A DNA stretch of 46,986 nucleotides from Bacteroidetes bacterium CG12_big_fil_rev_8_21_14_0_65_60_17 (GTDB taxonomy: Bacteria; Bacteroidota; Rhodothermia; Rhodothermales; UBA10348). The translations under genes and the position numbers were made by a program. Below are positions 17,831-27,700 of the stretch, in pieces. The stretch covers positions 1-46,986 of the forward strand of contig PCUY01000043.1 of NCBI GenBank assembly GCA_002787815.1, read 5' to 3'. The stretch's first letter is position 1; every line of letters starts with the position of its first letter. The notes under the pieces are model-generated. The model did not search any database. It saw only the letters and a list, made by a program, of their open reading frames with translations, and had not been told where the DNA came from.

Positions 17831-17845
17831 AAATGGCCGCCATTT
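17831..17845. promoter_or_regulatory. Perfect palindrome between sufA-like gene and sufB, candidate operator
   Basis: AAATGGC-C-GCCATTT is a 15-bp sequence with 7-bp perfect arms around one base. It sits 48 bp upstream of sufB and 87 bp upstream of the divergent carrier gene, followed by the AT-rich stretch TTATTATTTGG. Symmetry and location suggest a dimeric regulator, possibly an Rrf2- or Fur-type iron/Fe-S sensor. I do not recognise it as a known consensus. Confidence 0.45.
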
Positions 17846-17893
17846 TATTATTTGGATCGAGTCCAGACAGCCTCGTCACCCAGAGCGAACAAC

Positions 17894-19345
17894 ATGAGCA
17901 CCGAATATCTGCAGGAAGTGGCCGATGCCGACTACAAGTATGGCTTTGTCACCGAGATCGAGTCCGACAAGGCAGCCATTGGCCTCGACGAGAGTACGGT
18001 CCGATATATCTCGGCCAAGAAAAAAGAACCGGAGTGGCTGCTCGAGTGGCGACTGAAGGCGCTCGATCACTTCCTTGGCCTACTTGAAAAGAATGAAAAA
18101 CCGGAGTGGGCACATCTGGCCATCCGCGACATCGACTTCCAGTCCATTTCCTACTATTCCGCCCCGAAGAAGAAGCCTCAGCTGGACAGCCTGGACGAGG
18201 TGGACCCCCAACTCATTGACACCTTCAATAAGCTGGGAATTCCGCTCATGGAGCAGAAGCGACTCGCTGGGGTGGCCGTGGATGTCGTGATGGACTCGGT
18301 GAGCGTTACAACCACGTTCAAAAAGGAACTCCGCGAGAAAGGCATCATTTTCTGCTCATTCGGCGAGGCCGTCCAGGAGCACCCTGAACTCGTACGCAAG
18401 TACCTTGGAAGCGTTGTCCCCCGCACAGACAATTTCTACGCCGCGCTCAATTCGGCCGTCTTCTCGGACGGATCGTTCTGCTATATACCCAAGGGTGTAC
18501 GCTGCCCGATGGAACTCTCCACCTATTTCAGGATCAACGAGGCCGGAACGGGGCAGTTCGAACGGACGCTCATCATCGCCGACGAAGGCTCCTATGTGAG
18601 CTACCTGGAAGGGTGCACAGCGCCCATGCGGGACGAAAACCAGCTCCACGCCGCTGTCGTCGAGATCATTGCGCACGAAGAAGCGGAAGTCAAGTACTCG
18701 ACCATCCAGAACTGGTACCCCGGCAGTGCCGATGGCAGGGGAGGCGTCTACAACTTCGTCACCAAGCGCGGTATCTGTGAAGGTCGCGGATCCAAGATAT
18801 CGTGGACCCAGTTGGAAACCGGAAGTGCCATCACATGGAAGTATCCGTCCGTGATTCTCAAGGGGGATGATTCCGTTGGTGAATTCTACAGCGTGGCCTT
18901 CACGAAAGGTCACCAGCAGGCCGACACGGGAACCAAGATGATCCACATCGGCAAAAACACCACATCGACCATCATATCCAAAGGAATTTCAGGTGGTCAG
19001 AGCCAGAACGCCTATCGCGGCCTGGTCAAGATCAATCGCGGCGCAAAAGGCGCCAGGAATTTCTCCCAGTGTGACTCCATGTTGCTCGGCGACCGCTGTG
19101 GGGCGCACACATTCCCCTATCTGGAGATCAACAACCCCACCGCCCAGGTGGAGCACGAGGCAACCACCTCGAAGGTCGGTGAAGACCAGATTTTCTATTG
19201 CCAGCAGCGCGGAATTTCCGAAACGGACGCCATCAAACTCATTGTAAACGGCTTCTGTAAAGAAATCCTGGCCAAACTGCCGATGGAATTTGCCGTCGAA
19301 GCCCGCAACCTGCTCGCCATTGAACTTGAAGGCAGCGTCGGTTGA
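17894..19345 (+). CDS. sufB: Fe-S cluster assembly protein SufB
   Basis: 483 residues, the scaffold subunit of the SufBC2D complex on which clusters are built. Characteristic stretches are [17 protein letters not shown] at the start, [40 protein letters not shown] and [20 protein letters not shown]. Further on are [30 protein letters not shown] and [17 protein letters not shown]. Length and motifs are those of full-length SufB. ATG17894 (MSTEYLQEV) was chosen over an upstream TTG. It is the first gene of sufBCDSET. The gap of 33 nt to sufC and tight spacing thereafter indicate one operon. Confidence 0.97.
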   Translation: MSTEYLQEVADADYKYGFVTEIESDKAAIGLDESTVRYISAKKKEPEWLLEWRLKALDHFLGLLEKNEKPEWAHLAIRDIDFQSISYYSAPKKKPQLDSLDEVDPQLIDTFNKLGIPLMEQKRLAGVAVDVVMDSVSVTTTFKKELREKGIIFCSFGEAVQEHPELVRKYLGSVVPRTDNFYAALNSAVFSDGSFCYIPKGVRCPMELSTYFRINEAGTGQFERTLIIADEGSYVSYLEGCTAPMRDENQLHAAVVEIIAHEEAEVKYSTIQNWYPGSADGRGGVYNFVTKRGICEGRGSKISWTQLETGSAITWKYPSVILKGDDSVGEFYSVAFTKGHQQADTGTKMIHIGKNTTSTIISKGISGGQSQNAYRGLVKINRGAKGARNFSQCDSMLLGDRCGAHTFPYLEINNPTAQVEHEATTSKVGEDQIFYCQQRGISETDAIKLIVNGFCKEILAKLPMEFAVEARNLLAIELEGSVG

Positions 19346-19378
19346 CCCAACCCAAACCACCCTCATCACGAATTGAAC

Positions 19379-20143
19379 ATGCTTGACATCAAGAATCTGC
19401 ACGCGTCCATTGAAGAGGACGGGACACCCATCCTCAAGGGACTCAACCTGTCGGTAAAGCCGGGTGAGGTGCACGCCATCATGGGCCCGAACGGTTCCGG
19501 GAAGAGTACACTGGCCTCCGTGCTTGCCGGACGTGACGGATATGAAGTAACCGAGGGATCCGTGTCCTTTGAAGGTCATGACCTGTTGGAAATGGAAGCA
19601 GATGAACGTGCCCGCGAGGGCCTGTTCCTGGCCTTCCAGTACCCTGTGGAACTGCCGGGCGTTTCCATGTCCAATTTCCTCAAGCACGCGGTCAACTCCA
19701 CGCGCGAGCACCAGGGCAAGGATCCTCTCTCGGCGACAGACTTCCTGGCACTCATGCGCGAGAATGCAGCGCTTGTGGACCTGGATCCTGCGCTCAAGGC
19801 ACGCAGTGTAAATGAAGGCTTTTCGGGCGGCGAGAAGAAACGGAATGAGATTTTCCAGTTGGCCATGCTTTCTCCGCGACTGGCCATCCTTGACGAAACC
19901 GACTCGGGCCTCGATATCGACGCGCTTCGGGTGGTCTCTGCCGGCGTCAATAAATTGAGACAACCGGACCGCTCGTTTGTCGTTATCACGCACTACCAGC
20001 GCCTTCTGGAATACATTGTCCCGGATGTGGTCCACGTATTGCTCGACGGACGCATTGTCCAGTCCGGCGGCAAGGAATTGGCCATCGATCTCGAGGAGAA
20101 GGGCTATGACTGGCTCAGGGAAGAAACCGGTGTCCCGGCATGA
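19379..20143 (+). CDS. sufC: Fe-S cluster assembly ATPase SufC
   Basis: 254 residues, an ABC-type ATPase that drives conformational change of the SufBCD scaffold. It has Walker A GPNGSGKSTLA (about residues 37-47), ABC signature FSGGEKKRNEI (about 146), Walker B LAILDETDSGLDID (about 165) and the H-loop in VVITHYQRLL. The sequence EKKRNE after the signature and the DETDSGLD Walker B are SufC-specific. It begins at ATG19379 (MLDIKNLHA); an upstream TTG was rejected. Its stop overlaps the sufD start (ATGA). Confidence 0.97.
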   Translation: MLDIKNLHASIEEDGTPILKGLNLSVKPGEVHAIMGPNGSGKSTLASVLAGRDGYEVTEGSVSFEGHDLLEMEADERAREGLFLAFQYPVELPGVSMSNFLKHAVNSTREHQGKDPLSATDFLALMRENAALVDLDPALKARSVNEGFSGGEKKRNEIFQLAMLSPRLAILDETDSGLDIDALRVVSAGVNKLRQPDRSFVVITHYQRLLEYIVPDVVHVLLDGRIVQSGGKELAIDLEEKGYDWLREETGVPA

Positions 20144-21432
20144 ACAGTCTGAAATCCCTGGAAACCACTTTCATCGAGGCCTTTGACAAGGATCTCGGTC
20201 TGCTGCCCTCGGATACGGCCGATGTCTGGACCGCGAGCCGCCGACAAGCCATCCGCTCATTTGCGGATGCCGGTTTTCCGAAGCGGAAGAGCGAGGCGTA
20301 CAAATATACACCCGTCACCAAGTGGATGAGCGAACCACCGGCCTTGCAGTCATCCAAGCCGGTCAGCGCATTGCACCTCCCATTCTCCGCGCTCGAGGGC
20401 GTTCACCTGAAAACGGTCAACGGGCAACTGTCCTCCCCACCCGATCACCTGCCCACGGGACTTACCATATCCACACTCCGCGCGGCCCTCGAAACGCACC
20501 CGGAACTCGTCCGCGGTCATCTGGACCGCCTCTCCAGCGGTTCGGCTGGCGATGCCTTCAGCACGCTTGCCGCCGCGTTTGCCCCGGACGGCCTGTTCAT
20601 CCATGTGGCGAAAGGAACGGTGCTCGACGCCCCCATTTACATTCACCACGCGTCCGTATCGCCCGATGCGCTGGTGCAGCCCCGGATGCTGGTCACAGCT
20701 GCTGAAAACAGCGAAGCATTCGTGGTTGAACACTTACCGGAGACCGGTGCCGGTGCGGTGTTCGAAAACCGGATCGTGGATGTCAATGTAGCACGCCGGG
20801 CGAGACTCCGTCATCTGGTAGTATACGAGCGGGGTTCGCAGGCGCGGTTCGTCAACAGCCTCCATGCACACCAGCTCGATGAAAGCGTCTTTTCAACGAA
20901 CAACATCACACTCGGCGGCGCTCTCGTTCGCAACAACCTGCATGTCGTCCCGGACGGCGAGCACTGTGAGACCCACCTCAACGGCCTCTACATTGCCCAG
21001 GGTGGCTCGCACGTGGACAATCACACACTTGTGGATCACGTCAAGCCCAACTGCTTTTCCAATGAGCTCTTCAAGGGCATTGTTGAAGGTGGCTCGACGG
21101 GTGTTTTCAACGGCAAGGTGATGGTCCGCCAGGATGCCCAGAAAATCAACGCCTATCAGTCCTCGAAGAGCATTGTGCTGGATGACACATCACACGTCTA
21201 CGCCAAGCCGGAGCTCGAAATCTATGCGGACGATGTGCGCTGCAGTCACGGTGCCACCACGGGTGAACTGGACGATGATGCCCTGTTCTACCTCCGGTCA
21301 CGGGGCATCCCCCCGCGGCAGGCGCGTGTCATCCTGCTGGAAGCGTTCGCGAGGGACGTGGTCGAACTCATTCCACTCGATGAAGTACGAACCTACCTGA
21401 ACACGCGCATTGGCGAATTGCTCGCCGATTGA
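20140..21432 (+). CDS. sufD: Fe-S cluster assembly protein SufD
   Basis: 430 residues, a paralogue of SufB and third component of the SufBC2D scaffold. Diagnostic stretches are FPKRKSEAYKYTPV (N-terminal), GDAFSTLAAAFAPDGLFIHV, THLNGLYIAQGGSHVDNHT, KVMVRQDAQKINAYQSSKS and EIYADDVRCSHGATTGELDD. Near the end are SRGIPPRQARVILLEAFARD. The conserved His in CSHGATTG and the beta-helix core are intact. It starts 4 nt inside the sufC end, so translation is coupled. Confidence 0.96.
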   Translation: MNSLKSLETTFIEAFDKDLGLLPSDTADVWTASRRQAIRSFADAGFPKRKSEAYKYTPVTKWMSEPPALQSSKPVSALHLPFSALEGVHLKTVNGQLSSPPDHLPTGLTISTLRAALETHPELVRGHLDRLSSGSAGDAFSTLAAAFAPDGLFIHVAKGTVLDAPIYIHHASVSPDALVQPRMLVTAAENSEAFVVEHLPETGAGAVFENRIVDVNVARRARLRHLVVYERGSQARFVNSLHAHQLDESVFSTNNITLGGALVRNNLHVVPDGEHCETHLNGLYIAQGGSHVDNHTLVDHVKPNCFSNELFKGIVEGGSTGVFNGKVMVRQDAQKINAYQSSKSIVLDDTSHVYAKPELEIYADDVRCSHGATTGELDDDALFYLRSRGIPPRQARVILLEAFARDVVELIPLDEVRTYLNTRIGELLAD

Positions 21433-21448
21433 CCGACTCGACGTCTCC

Positions 21449-22687
21449 ATGGACCCTGCCACGCTGCCACGCATTGATCCCGATACGCTGAGAGCAGATT
21501 TCCCGGCGCTCAGCACGCACGTCTACGACACCACCGTAGCCTACCTCGACAATGCGGCCACGGCCCAGAAACCCCGTGCCGTCATTGACCGCATTTCCCG
21601 GTATTACGAGTCGGAGAACGCCAACGTCCATCGGGGAGTGCACGCCATGAGCCAGGTTGCCACCAATGCCTACGAAGGAGCACGGGCAGGCATCGGAGCC
21701 TTTCTTGGTGTTGACGACGTGGGCGAAATTGTGTTTACAAGGGGAACGACGGAAGCCATCAACCTGGTAGCCTCCTCATGGGGACGCCTGCATCTGCACC
21801 CGGGCGCCAATGTGGTCGTGACCGAGATGGAACACCACTCGAACATCGTTCCATGGCAGCTGATCTGTCAGGAAACAGGCGCGTCGCTGCGCGTCGTCCG
21901 GGTCACGGACGAAGGGGAAATCGATTACGAGGACTACGAACGTGCTCTCGCTGAAGGCGCCGCACTCGTTTCCATCGTGCATGTCTCCAATACACTCGGG
22001 ACCATCAATCCCGTTGAGCGCATGATCGATGATGCCCACGGTCTCGGCGTCCCGGTACTTGTTGATGGTGCACAGGCGGTACCTCATGGACCGGTCGACG
22101 TAAAAGCACTTGGCTGCGACTTCTACTGCTTCTCGAGTCACAAACTTTTTGGACCCACGGGTTTTGGCGTGCTCTACGGGCGACGGGAACTGCTCGAATC
22201 CATGCCGCCATGGCAAGGCGGTGGTGACATGATCGAGGAAGTCGACTTCGACGGAACCACCTACAATCACCTGCCGCACAAATTTGAAGCCGGAACGCCC
22301 CATATAGCCGGCGCCATAGGACTGGCGGCCGCCATCGCATACGTTCGCGGCGTTGGTTTTGACACCATCCAGCAGGTGGAAGCCGACCTGCTGGCGTATA
22401 CCGTGGAACGTCTCGGCGATATTGGCGGCATCAGGTTCGTCGGTACGGCCCGACGCAAGACCTCTGTCGTGTCGTTCCTGGTTGGCGAGACCCATCCGTA
22501 CGACGTGGGCAGTATTCTTGACAGACTCGGCGTCGCCGTCAGAACCGGTCATCACTGTACGCAGCCCCTTATGAAGCGTCTTGGTATTCCCGGCACCGTG
22601 CGAGCCAGCATGTCATTCTACAACACGCGCGGAGACATTGACCGACTGGCCGAGGGGGTAGAACGGGCCGCTGCCATGCTGTCGTGA
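21449..22687 (+). CDS. sufS: Cysteine desulfurase SufS
   Basis: 412 residues, a PLP enzyme that removes sulfur from L-cysteine for cluster assembly. It has the N-terminal YLDNAATAQKP, EHHSNIVPWQL (PLP-stacking His), the Schiff-base lysine Lys232 in FSSHKLFGPTG and the catalytic persulfide Cys370 in RTGHHCTQP. The RTGHHC context with a short loop is typical of group II (SufS) desulfurases, which depend on SufE. ATG21449 was chosen, 16 nt after sufD; an upstream TTG inside sufD was rejected. The stop is 2 nt from the sufE ATG. Confidence 0.96.
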   Translation: MDPATLPRIDPDTLRADFPALSTHVYDTTVAYLDNAATAQKPRAVIDRISRYYESENANVHRGVHAMSQVATNAYEGARAGIGAFLGVDDVGEIVFTRGTTEAINLVASSWGRLHLHPGANVVVTEMEHHSNIVPWQLICQETGASLRVVRVTDEGEIDYEDYERALAEGAALVSIVHVSNTLGTINPVERMIDDAHGLGVPVLVDGAQAVPHGPVDVKALGCDFYCFSSHKLFGPTGFGVLYGRRELLESMPPWQGGGDMIEEVDFDGTTYNHLPHKFEAGTPHIAGAIGLAAAIAYVRGVGFDTIQQVEADLLAYTVERLGDIGGIRFVGTARRKTSVVSFLVGETHPYDVGSILDRLGVAVRTGHHCTQPLMKRLGIPGTVRASMSFYNTRGDIDRLAEGVERAAAMLS

Positions 22688-22689
22688 CG

Positions 22690-23154
22690 ATGTATAGCGG
22701 CCACCATACCATGGAGCAGGAAGCACAGGCCCTCGTCGACGAATTCGCCATGTTCGACGACTGGATGGACAAATACCAGTATCTGATCGACATGGGCGCC
22801 GGGCTTCCCCGCATTGACGACGCATACAAAACGGACGAGTATCGCATTTCCGGATGCCAGGCGCAGGTCTGGCTTCGGGCAGAAGACAATGACGGCCGTA
22901 TACGCTTCACGGCCGACTCTGACGCCCAGATTACCCGCGGTCTGATTGCCATGCTCATCCGCGTTCTCAACAACCAGCCAGCACGGGATGTCGCACAGGC
23001 CGACGTCTCGTTCCTCGACGGCATCGGCATGAAGGATCACCTTTCGCCTACGCGGAAAAACGGGCTCGACAGCATGATCAAACAGATCCGGCTGTACGCG
23101 GCGGCGCTTGCCGCCAAACACAATACCACTTCACAGCACAGGGCCACGACATGA
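22690..23154 (+). CDS. sufE: Sulfur acceptor protein SufE
   Basis: 154 residues, which take persulfide sulfur from SufS and pass it to SufB. The family pattern is visible: FAMFDDWMDKYQYLIDMG, the acceptor cysteine Cys56 in RISGCQAQVWL, ADSDAQITRGLIAML and GLDSMIKQIRLYA. The start may be ATG22690, ATG22711 or a GTG at 22684 that overlaps the sufS stop; the extra residues differ only at the N-terminus. The 3' end overlaps sufT by ATGA. Its place directly after sufS fits the obligate SufS-SufE partnership. Confidence 0.95.
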   Translation: MYSGHHTMEQEAQALVDEFAMFDDWMDKYQYLIDMGAGLPRIDDAYKTDEYRISGCQAQVWLRAEDNDGRIRFTADSDAQITRGLIAMLIRVLNNQPARDVAQADVSFLDGIGMKDHLSPTRKNGLDSMIKQIRLYAAALAAKHNTTSQHRATT

Positions 23155-23609
23155 GAACTCCAGAAAAATCCACGTCCGGAAGCACACCGTCGGGGCACTC
23201 TGTAGATGCATCCTCCGCGCTGAACGCGGCCCGGTCAGCGTCCCCCGATACGAGAGAGGACGAGTCCACGGCCGCTGACGCCGTGCCAGGCGAAGACATC
23301 AGTGACGAAGAGCTTGAAGCGCGAATTGTGGAGGCCATCAGAACCGTCTACGATCCGGAGATCCCAGTCAATGTGTATGACCTCGGCCTTATCTACGGCA
23401 TTGACATCAATCCCGACCGGACCGTCATGATTACCATGACGCTGACGACGCCCAACTGCCCGGCTGCCGGATTCCTTCCCGGCCAGGTCGAGCAGCGCGT
23501 CCGGCATCTCAGGGAAGTTCAGGATGCGCGCGTCGACATCACATTCGACCCCCCGTTCACGCCGGAGATGATGTCTGACGAAGCCAAGCTGGAACTGGGA
23601 TTCCTCTGA
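23151..23609 (+). CDS. sufT: SUF system protein SufT (DUF59/MIP18 family)
   Basis: 152 residues. After a low-complexity Ser/Ala/Asp-rich leader of about 55 residues, the DUF59 domain runs IVEAIRTVYDPEIPVNVYDL, GLIYGIDINPDRTVMITMTL, TTPNCPAAGFLPGQV and DITFDPPFTPEMM. The conserved DPE and the Cys in TPNCP are present. SufT proteins support maturation of Fe-S enzymes in other bacteria. The leader is longer than in compact homologues and probably disordered. The gene overlaps sufE by 4 nt and closes the operon. Confidence 0.93.
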   Translation: MRTPEKSTSGSTPSGHSVDASSALNAARSASPDTREDESTAADAVPGEDISDEELEARIVEAIRTVYDPEIPVNVYDLGLIYGIDINPDRTVMITMTLTTPNCPAAGFLPGQVEQRVRHLREVQDARVDITFDPPFTPEMMSDEAKLELGFL

Positions 23610-23615
23610 ACCGGA

Positions 23616-23643
23616 TCGGCATGACAGCGTCGGCATGACAGCG
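23616..23643. repeat. 14-bp perfect tandem duplication after sufT
   Basis: TCGGCATGACAGCG occurs twice back to back, beginning 7 nt after the sufT stop. It looks like a recent slippage duplication in non-coding DNA. No function is inferred. Confidence 0.7.
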
Positions 23644-23708
23644 TTGTCCTCGCGCGATGATCCGTCAAATGCCTCGTGTTTCTTTGTAACTTATTCACTT
23701 TGTGCCGT

Positions 23709-23735
23709 ATCGTGTAGGTAAATCACCCACACGAT
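23709..23735 (+). promoter_or_regulatory. Hairpin directly before fecR-like start codon
   Basis: Arms ATCGTGTAGG and CCCACACGAT (10 bp, one mismatch) enclose the loop TAAATCA and end 1 nt before the ATG at 23737. There is no following T-run, so it is not an intrinsic terminator. In mRNA it would sit over the ribosome-loading region; on DNA it could be an operator. It lies in the 127-bp gap between sufT and the FecR/CHAT cluster. Confidence 0.45.
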
Positions 23736-23736
23736 C

Positions 23737-24744
23737 ATGCCCACACCTACCACTTCCGCCGCCGGGTCACGCCCGTTTTTGTCGACCCTGCTTCTTGGGA
23801 CGCTTCTTTTTGGAATACTTGTTCTGCCAGGCGCCCTGCACGCACAGGACCGCGTCGCGCTCATGACCGATATCAAAGGCACGGTGGAAGTAGCCCGTGC
23901 CGGCGAAGCAACATTCAAACCCGCTGACTGGGGAAGTCAACTCTTTGAAGGTGACCAGGTCCGTACGGGAGCCGACTCCAAAACGGCGCTGCTTTTTGCC
24001 AATGGCAACATGGTATCGCTCGACGGCGGCAGCACCATGACCATTTCGGCCACCACAACAGATGCCCCGTCGCTCTCGGGTCCTGTGCGTGAGGTCGGTG
24101 GCGATCTCCTCGCTGCCGCGTCCGACCTGGCCCTTCACCGGGCGGGGGAGGGAGAAATTGCCGTACTCGGAGGACTCCGTAGTGGTGGCGGCACCTCGGC
24201 GCTTCGCACACTCGCGCCCGTCAACACCCGCATTGCCGTGAATGCACCAACATTTTCGTGGTCGGCGACAGACGACTTCGATTCATACCGCGTGACCGTA
24301 TCCACGTCGAACGGCGAGGTGTTCTCCGGCGACACCGACGGGACATCCTGGACCTGGCCTGCCCATGCACCCGAACTCACTGCGGGCACCACGTATTTCT
24401 GGCGCGTCGAAGCGGATAACATGCTCGACACGGTCGCATCTCCCCTGGCCTCCTTCGTTCTGCTGCCAACAGATGAACGTCGTGCCGTAGAGCATTCGTT
24501 GGCCGATATTGAAAACCTTTTCAGCGGAGGCACGGACAATCAGGCCGACTATCTCCTTGGATCGGTCTACGTCAAGCACGGGCTTCTGGCCGATGCCATC
24601 TCCATCTTTTCCGGCATTGCGGAGCGCAACCCGCAGTCGGCCGCAGCGCACAGGATACTTGGCAGCCTGTATGCCGATGCCGGGATGAAGGATGAAGCCA
24701 TCCAGTCCCTGCAGCGGGCCGTTGCCGCCTCGGAGAATCAATGA
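23737..24744 (+). CDS. Exported FecR-domain protein with C-terminal TPR
   Basis: 335 residues. The signal peptide ends around residue 35 (LPGALHAQD). A FecR domain follows (about 40-125: VALMTDIKGTVEVARAG, SQLFEGDQVRTGADSKTALL, LDGGSTMTI). Then comes an FN3/Ig-like segment (about 160-250: APTFSWSATDDFDSYRVTVS, TTYFWRVEADN). At the end are TPR-like helices (about 270-335: DYLLGSVYVKHGLLADAISI, AHRILGSLYADAGMKDEAI). It has no sigma-factor partner or TM anchor, so it is not a classical FecR anti-sigma regulator. FecR domains in this setting are probably periplasmic binding or scaffold modules. The TPR-CHAT gene starts 10 nt after its stop, a strong hint of a shared complex. Confidence 0.8.
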   Translation: MPTPTTSAAGSRPFLSTLLLGTLLFGILVLPGALHAQDRVALMTDIKGTVEVARAGEATFKPADWGSQLFEGDQVRTGADSKTALLFANGNMVSLDGGSTMTISATTTDAPSLSGPVREVGGDLLAAASDLALHRAGEGEIAVLGGLRSGGGTSALRTLAPVNTRIAVNAPTFSWSATDDFDSYRVTVSTSNGEVFSGDTDGTSWTWPAHAPELTAGTTYFWRVEADNMLDTVASPLASFVLLPTDERRAVEHSLADIENLFSGGTDNQADYLLGSVYVKHGLLADAISIFSGIAERNPQSAAAHRILGSLYADAGMKDEAIQSLQRAVAASENQ

Positions 24745-24754
24745 GGTCCATGAC

Positions 24755-27700
24755 ATGCCTGTTTTCTCCGGCCGCAGTATCGTCTGGGTACTGGCGGTAC
24801 TGACTATTTTCCTTCTGGCGGGACGTGCACCCCGAGCGACGGCGTACGCCCAGGTAACGGGTCCGGGGGTCTCGTCCTCCGGTGCCCCTGCCTGGGTACA
24901 GGCTCTGGAGACGGCAGCCGCCGCCAACGACGCAGCCACGGCAGGGCCGCTCCTGCGTGCCCATCGACTCGACATCGGGGACATGCTGTCCGGGTGGATA
25001 CGCGCCGGGCTGCAGGAACGCATGGCCGCAACAACCCCAGACCCGTCGGGGACCACACTTCGCAGGGCGGCCCGGATAGCCGAGTGGTACCGCGAGGAAT
25101 TCCGGGAAGGGGCACTCATGCTCCAGGTCGGTTTCGCGGCCGAACTCCCCGATGATCGCATTGCAGACAAACTCAGAGCCGACAGCCTCCATGAGAGCGG
25201 TGTCGCCAGGCGTGGCCAGGCCGATTTGCGCGATGCAGCCAGGACGGACCTGCTTGCGGCCGAAAGGATCTACGAGGAAATAGGCGACCTGGCGGGGCTT
25301 GCCGCGACGAAGGGGCAACTGGGATATGTCAGTTGGTTTCTGGACCGGGATGCGTACCTGACCTACAATGAAGAGGCACTTGCACTTCGTCGCCGGCTTG
25401 GCGACCGGAAACTCATTGGCAACACGCTGAATGACCTCGGACTCTACCACAGGGTCATTGCACGGCAGTACACCCGGGCGCTCGACCATTACCTGGAGTC
25501 GGAGCGGGTTCGATGGGCCATAGGCGATTCCATTCCCCTGAGCCGTACACTACCCAATATTGCACTCTCCTTCGAGGCCCTCGGACGATTTGACGACGCC
25601 GAGGCCTACTACCGGAAGGCCGCCAACCTGTACCTGGCCGTCGGTGACACGGCCAGGTGGATCACCCAGCGCAACAACGCGGCGGGCATTCTGACCGATT
25701 ACATGGAGCGTCACAGCGACGCACTTGTTGAAATGCTGGGCTTGCGCGATGATCTGCGCATGGTCGACGATCCCCGGGCCGAAGCGCTGGTGACGAACAG
25801 TCTGGGCGTGGTGAGCCGACGTCTCGGCGACTTCGAAAGTGCCATCGCGTATTACCAGGATGTCATTGAACTCTCTGAAACGCACGGCTTTGACGATCTG
25901 TTGGCGGGCGCACACAACAACATCGGTGTGGTATTCATCTGGCTCGGAAGACCCGATCGTGCCGAACCCTTCTTCGAACGCGCCCTCGACGCAGCAGCCC
26001 GAACCGGATCTGCCAATGGACGTCTGGATGCGCTGGTGAACCTGGGAAGCGCATCGTTCGAGCAGCGCGCCTACGACAGGTCAATAGTCCATCTCTCGGA
26101 AGCCGCCGCGCTTGCTGACTCGCTGTCACGTGATATCACGTCGGCCAAGGTTCAGATGGGCCTCGGTAACGCCCGTCTCCGCGCCGGAGGCCCCGCCTCG
26201 GCCCGCCCTGCCTACGTGCAGGCTCTTGCCGTAGCCAACGAGTACGAACTGCCCGAGCTCCGGATGGGCATTTATTTCGGGTTCGGTGATGCCGCAGAGG
26301 CGAATGAGCAGCCCGACAGTGCCTACGTATGGTACGAGAAGGGCATTGCCGCCATTGAATCGGCCCGGGGCCTGCTGCGCGCGGAAGAAGATCGTGCGGG
26401 CTTCATTGCCCAGACGACCTACCTCTACGAAGACTATATCGACTTTCTCACGCGGATGTCGGAGGCCGATGCCGATGTCTGGATGGCGCGTTCGTTCCTC
26501 ACCGCCGAGCGCTCGAAGGCGCGGGTGTTCTCCGAGCAACTTGCCGAGGCCACGGCAGGCGTCCGCCAAAGCGTGGACTCGGACCTTGCCAAGCGGGAGC
26601 AGGTCATGATTGACAGCCTCGCGTATGTCCGCTCACTCATCCCCGCGGCCGCGGACCGCGAGCGCAGGGCCATGCTCAGGGAATACCTTCGCGACCTGGA
26701 AATCCGGTTTGCCACGCTCGAACGCGACATCCGGAGTCAGAACCCGGCCTATGCCGACCTGGTCTATCCCCGACCGGCATCACTCAGCGATCTGCAAGCC
26801 TCCCTGGCGCCAGGCCAGGCCGTGCTTTCGTACAGTGTCGGCGACTCCAGTTCCGCGCTCTGGGCGGTCTCCCGGGACGACGCGCGGCTCGTGCGTCTGC
26901 CCAGCCGGAGTGCGCTCAAGACCCAGGTGGATGTGCTCCGATTCGCGCTCGAAGACCCCACGCGCACGACGCCGCGCGCCTACGGCCTGACCGCCCAGAG
27001 CCTGTATGACGTGCTTGTCCGTCCGGCCGCTGATATGCTTGACGGAGCGACAAGCATTCTCGTCATGCCGCACGATCTGCTGAATTACGTACCATTCGAA
27101 GCGCTCGTCTCGTCACCAGGCGACACCTGGACGGGGCACGACTACCTGATCCACGCAGCCGACATTACGTATGTATCGAGTGCAACGGCCTGGCTGCAGT
27201 TGGCCAAGCGGTCTCCGGTCACGTATTCGCACGATCTGCTCGCGGTCGGAAATCCAGATTTCGGTGGCACGAATGCGATGTCGGCGCTGCGCAACAACCC
27301 GCTTGAACAACTGCCCTTCACGGGAGCAGAAATAGAGAGCGTGCAGCAGGTGGTAGGCCCGGACAGCCGCTCCGTCGTCCTGCTGGGTTCGGACGCCACG
27401 GAGGAAGGCGTGCGCCGGGCATCGGCCGGCGGGACGTACCGGTTCGTGCACTTCGCGACACACGGCCTGATCGATGATAATCGTCCCGATTACTCGGCGC
27501 TCGCGCTGACGCGCCCCGACGCATCTACCCGTCCGGGAGAAGGCCTCCTCCAGGCGTCCGAAATTTTCAACCTCTCCTTCGACTCCGAACTGGTTGTGCT
27601 GTCCGCGTGTGAGACGGGTCTCGGGCAGCTCGTACAGGGAGAAGGCATGGTAGGACTGACCCGTGCGTTCATGTACGCGGGTGCCCGCAGCGTCATGGCC

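Noticed and set aside
18989-20035. 348-codon minus-strand frame opposite sufB/sufC
   Set aside because: It spans two conserved genes and their junction, with no domain of its own.
23674-23712. Bacteroidota-type -33/-7 promoter (TTTG ... TAnnTTTG) upstream of the FecR gene
   Set aside because: TTTG-like words are present, but spacing and the -7 box do not fit together.
24692-24754. Upstream start for the CHAT gene overlapping fecR
   Set aside because: It would bury the signal peptide behind a Pro-rich leader. ATG24755 gives a standard signal peptide with a 10-nt gap.
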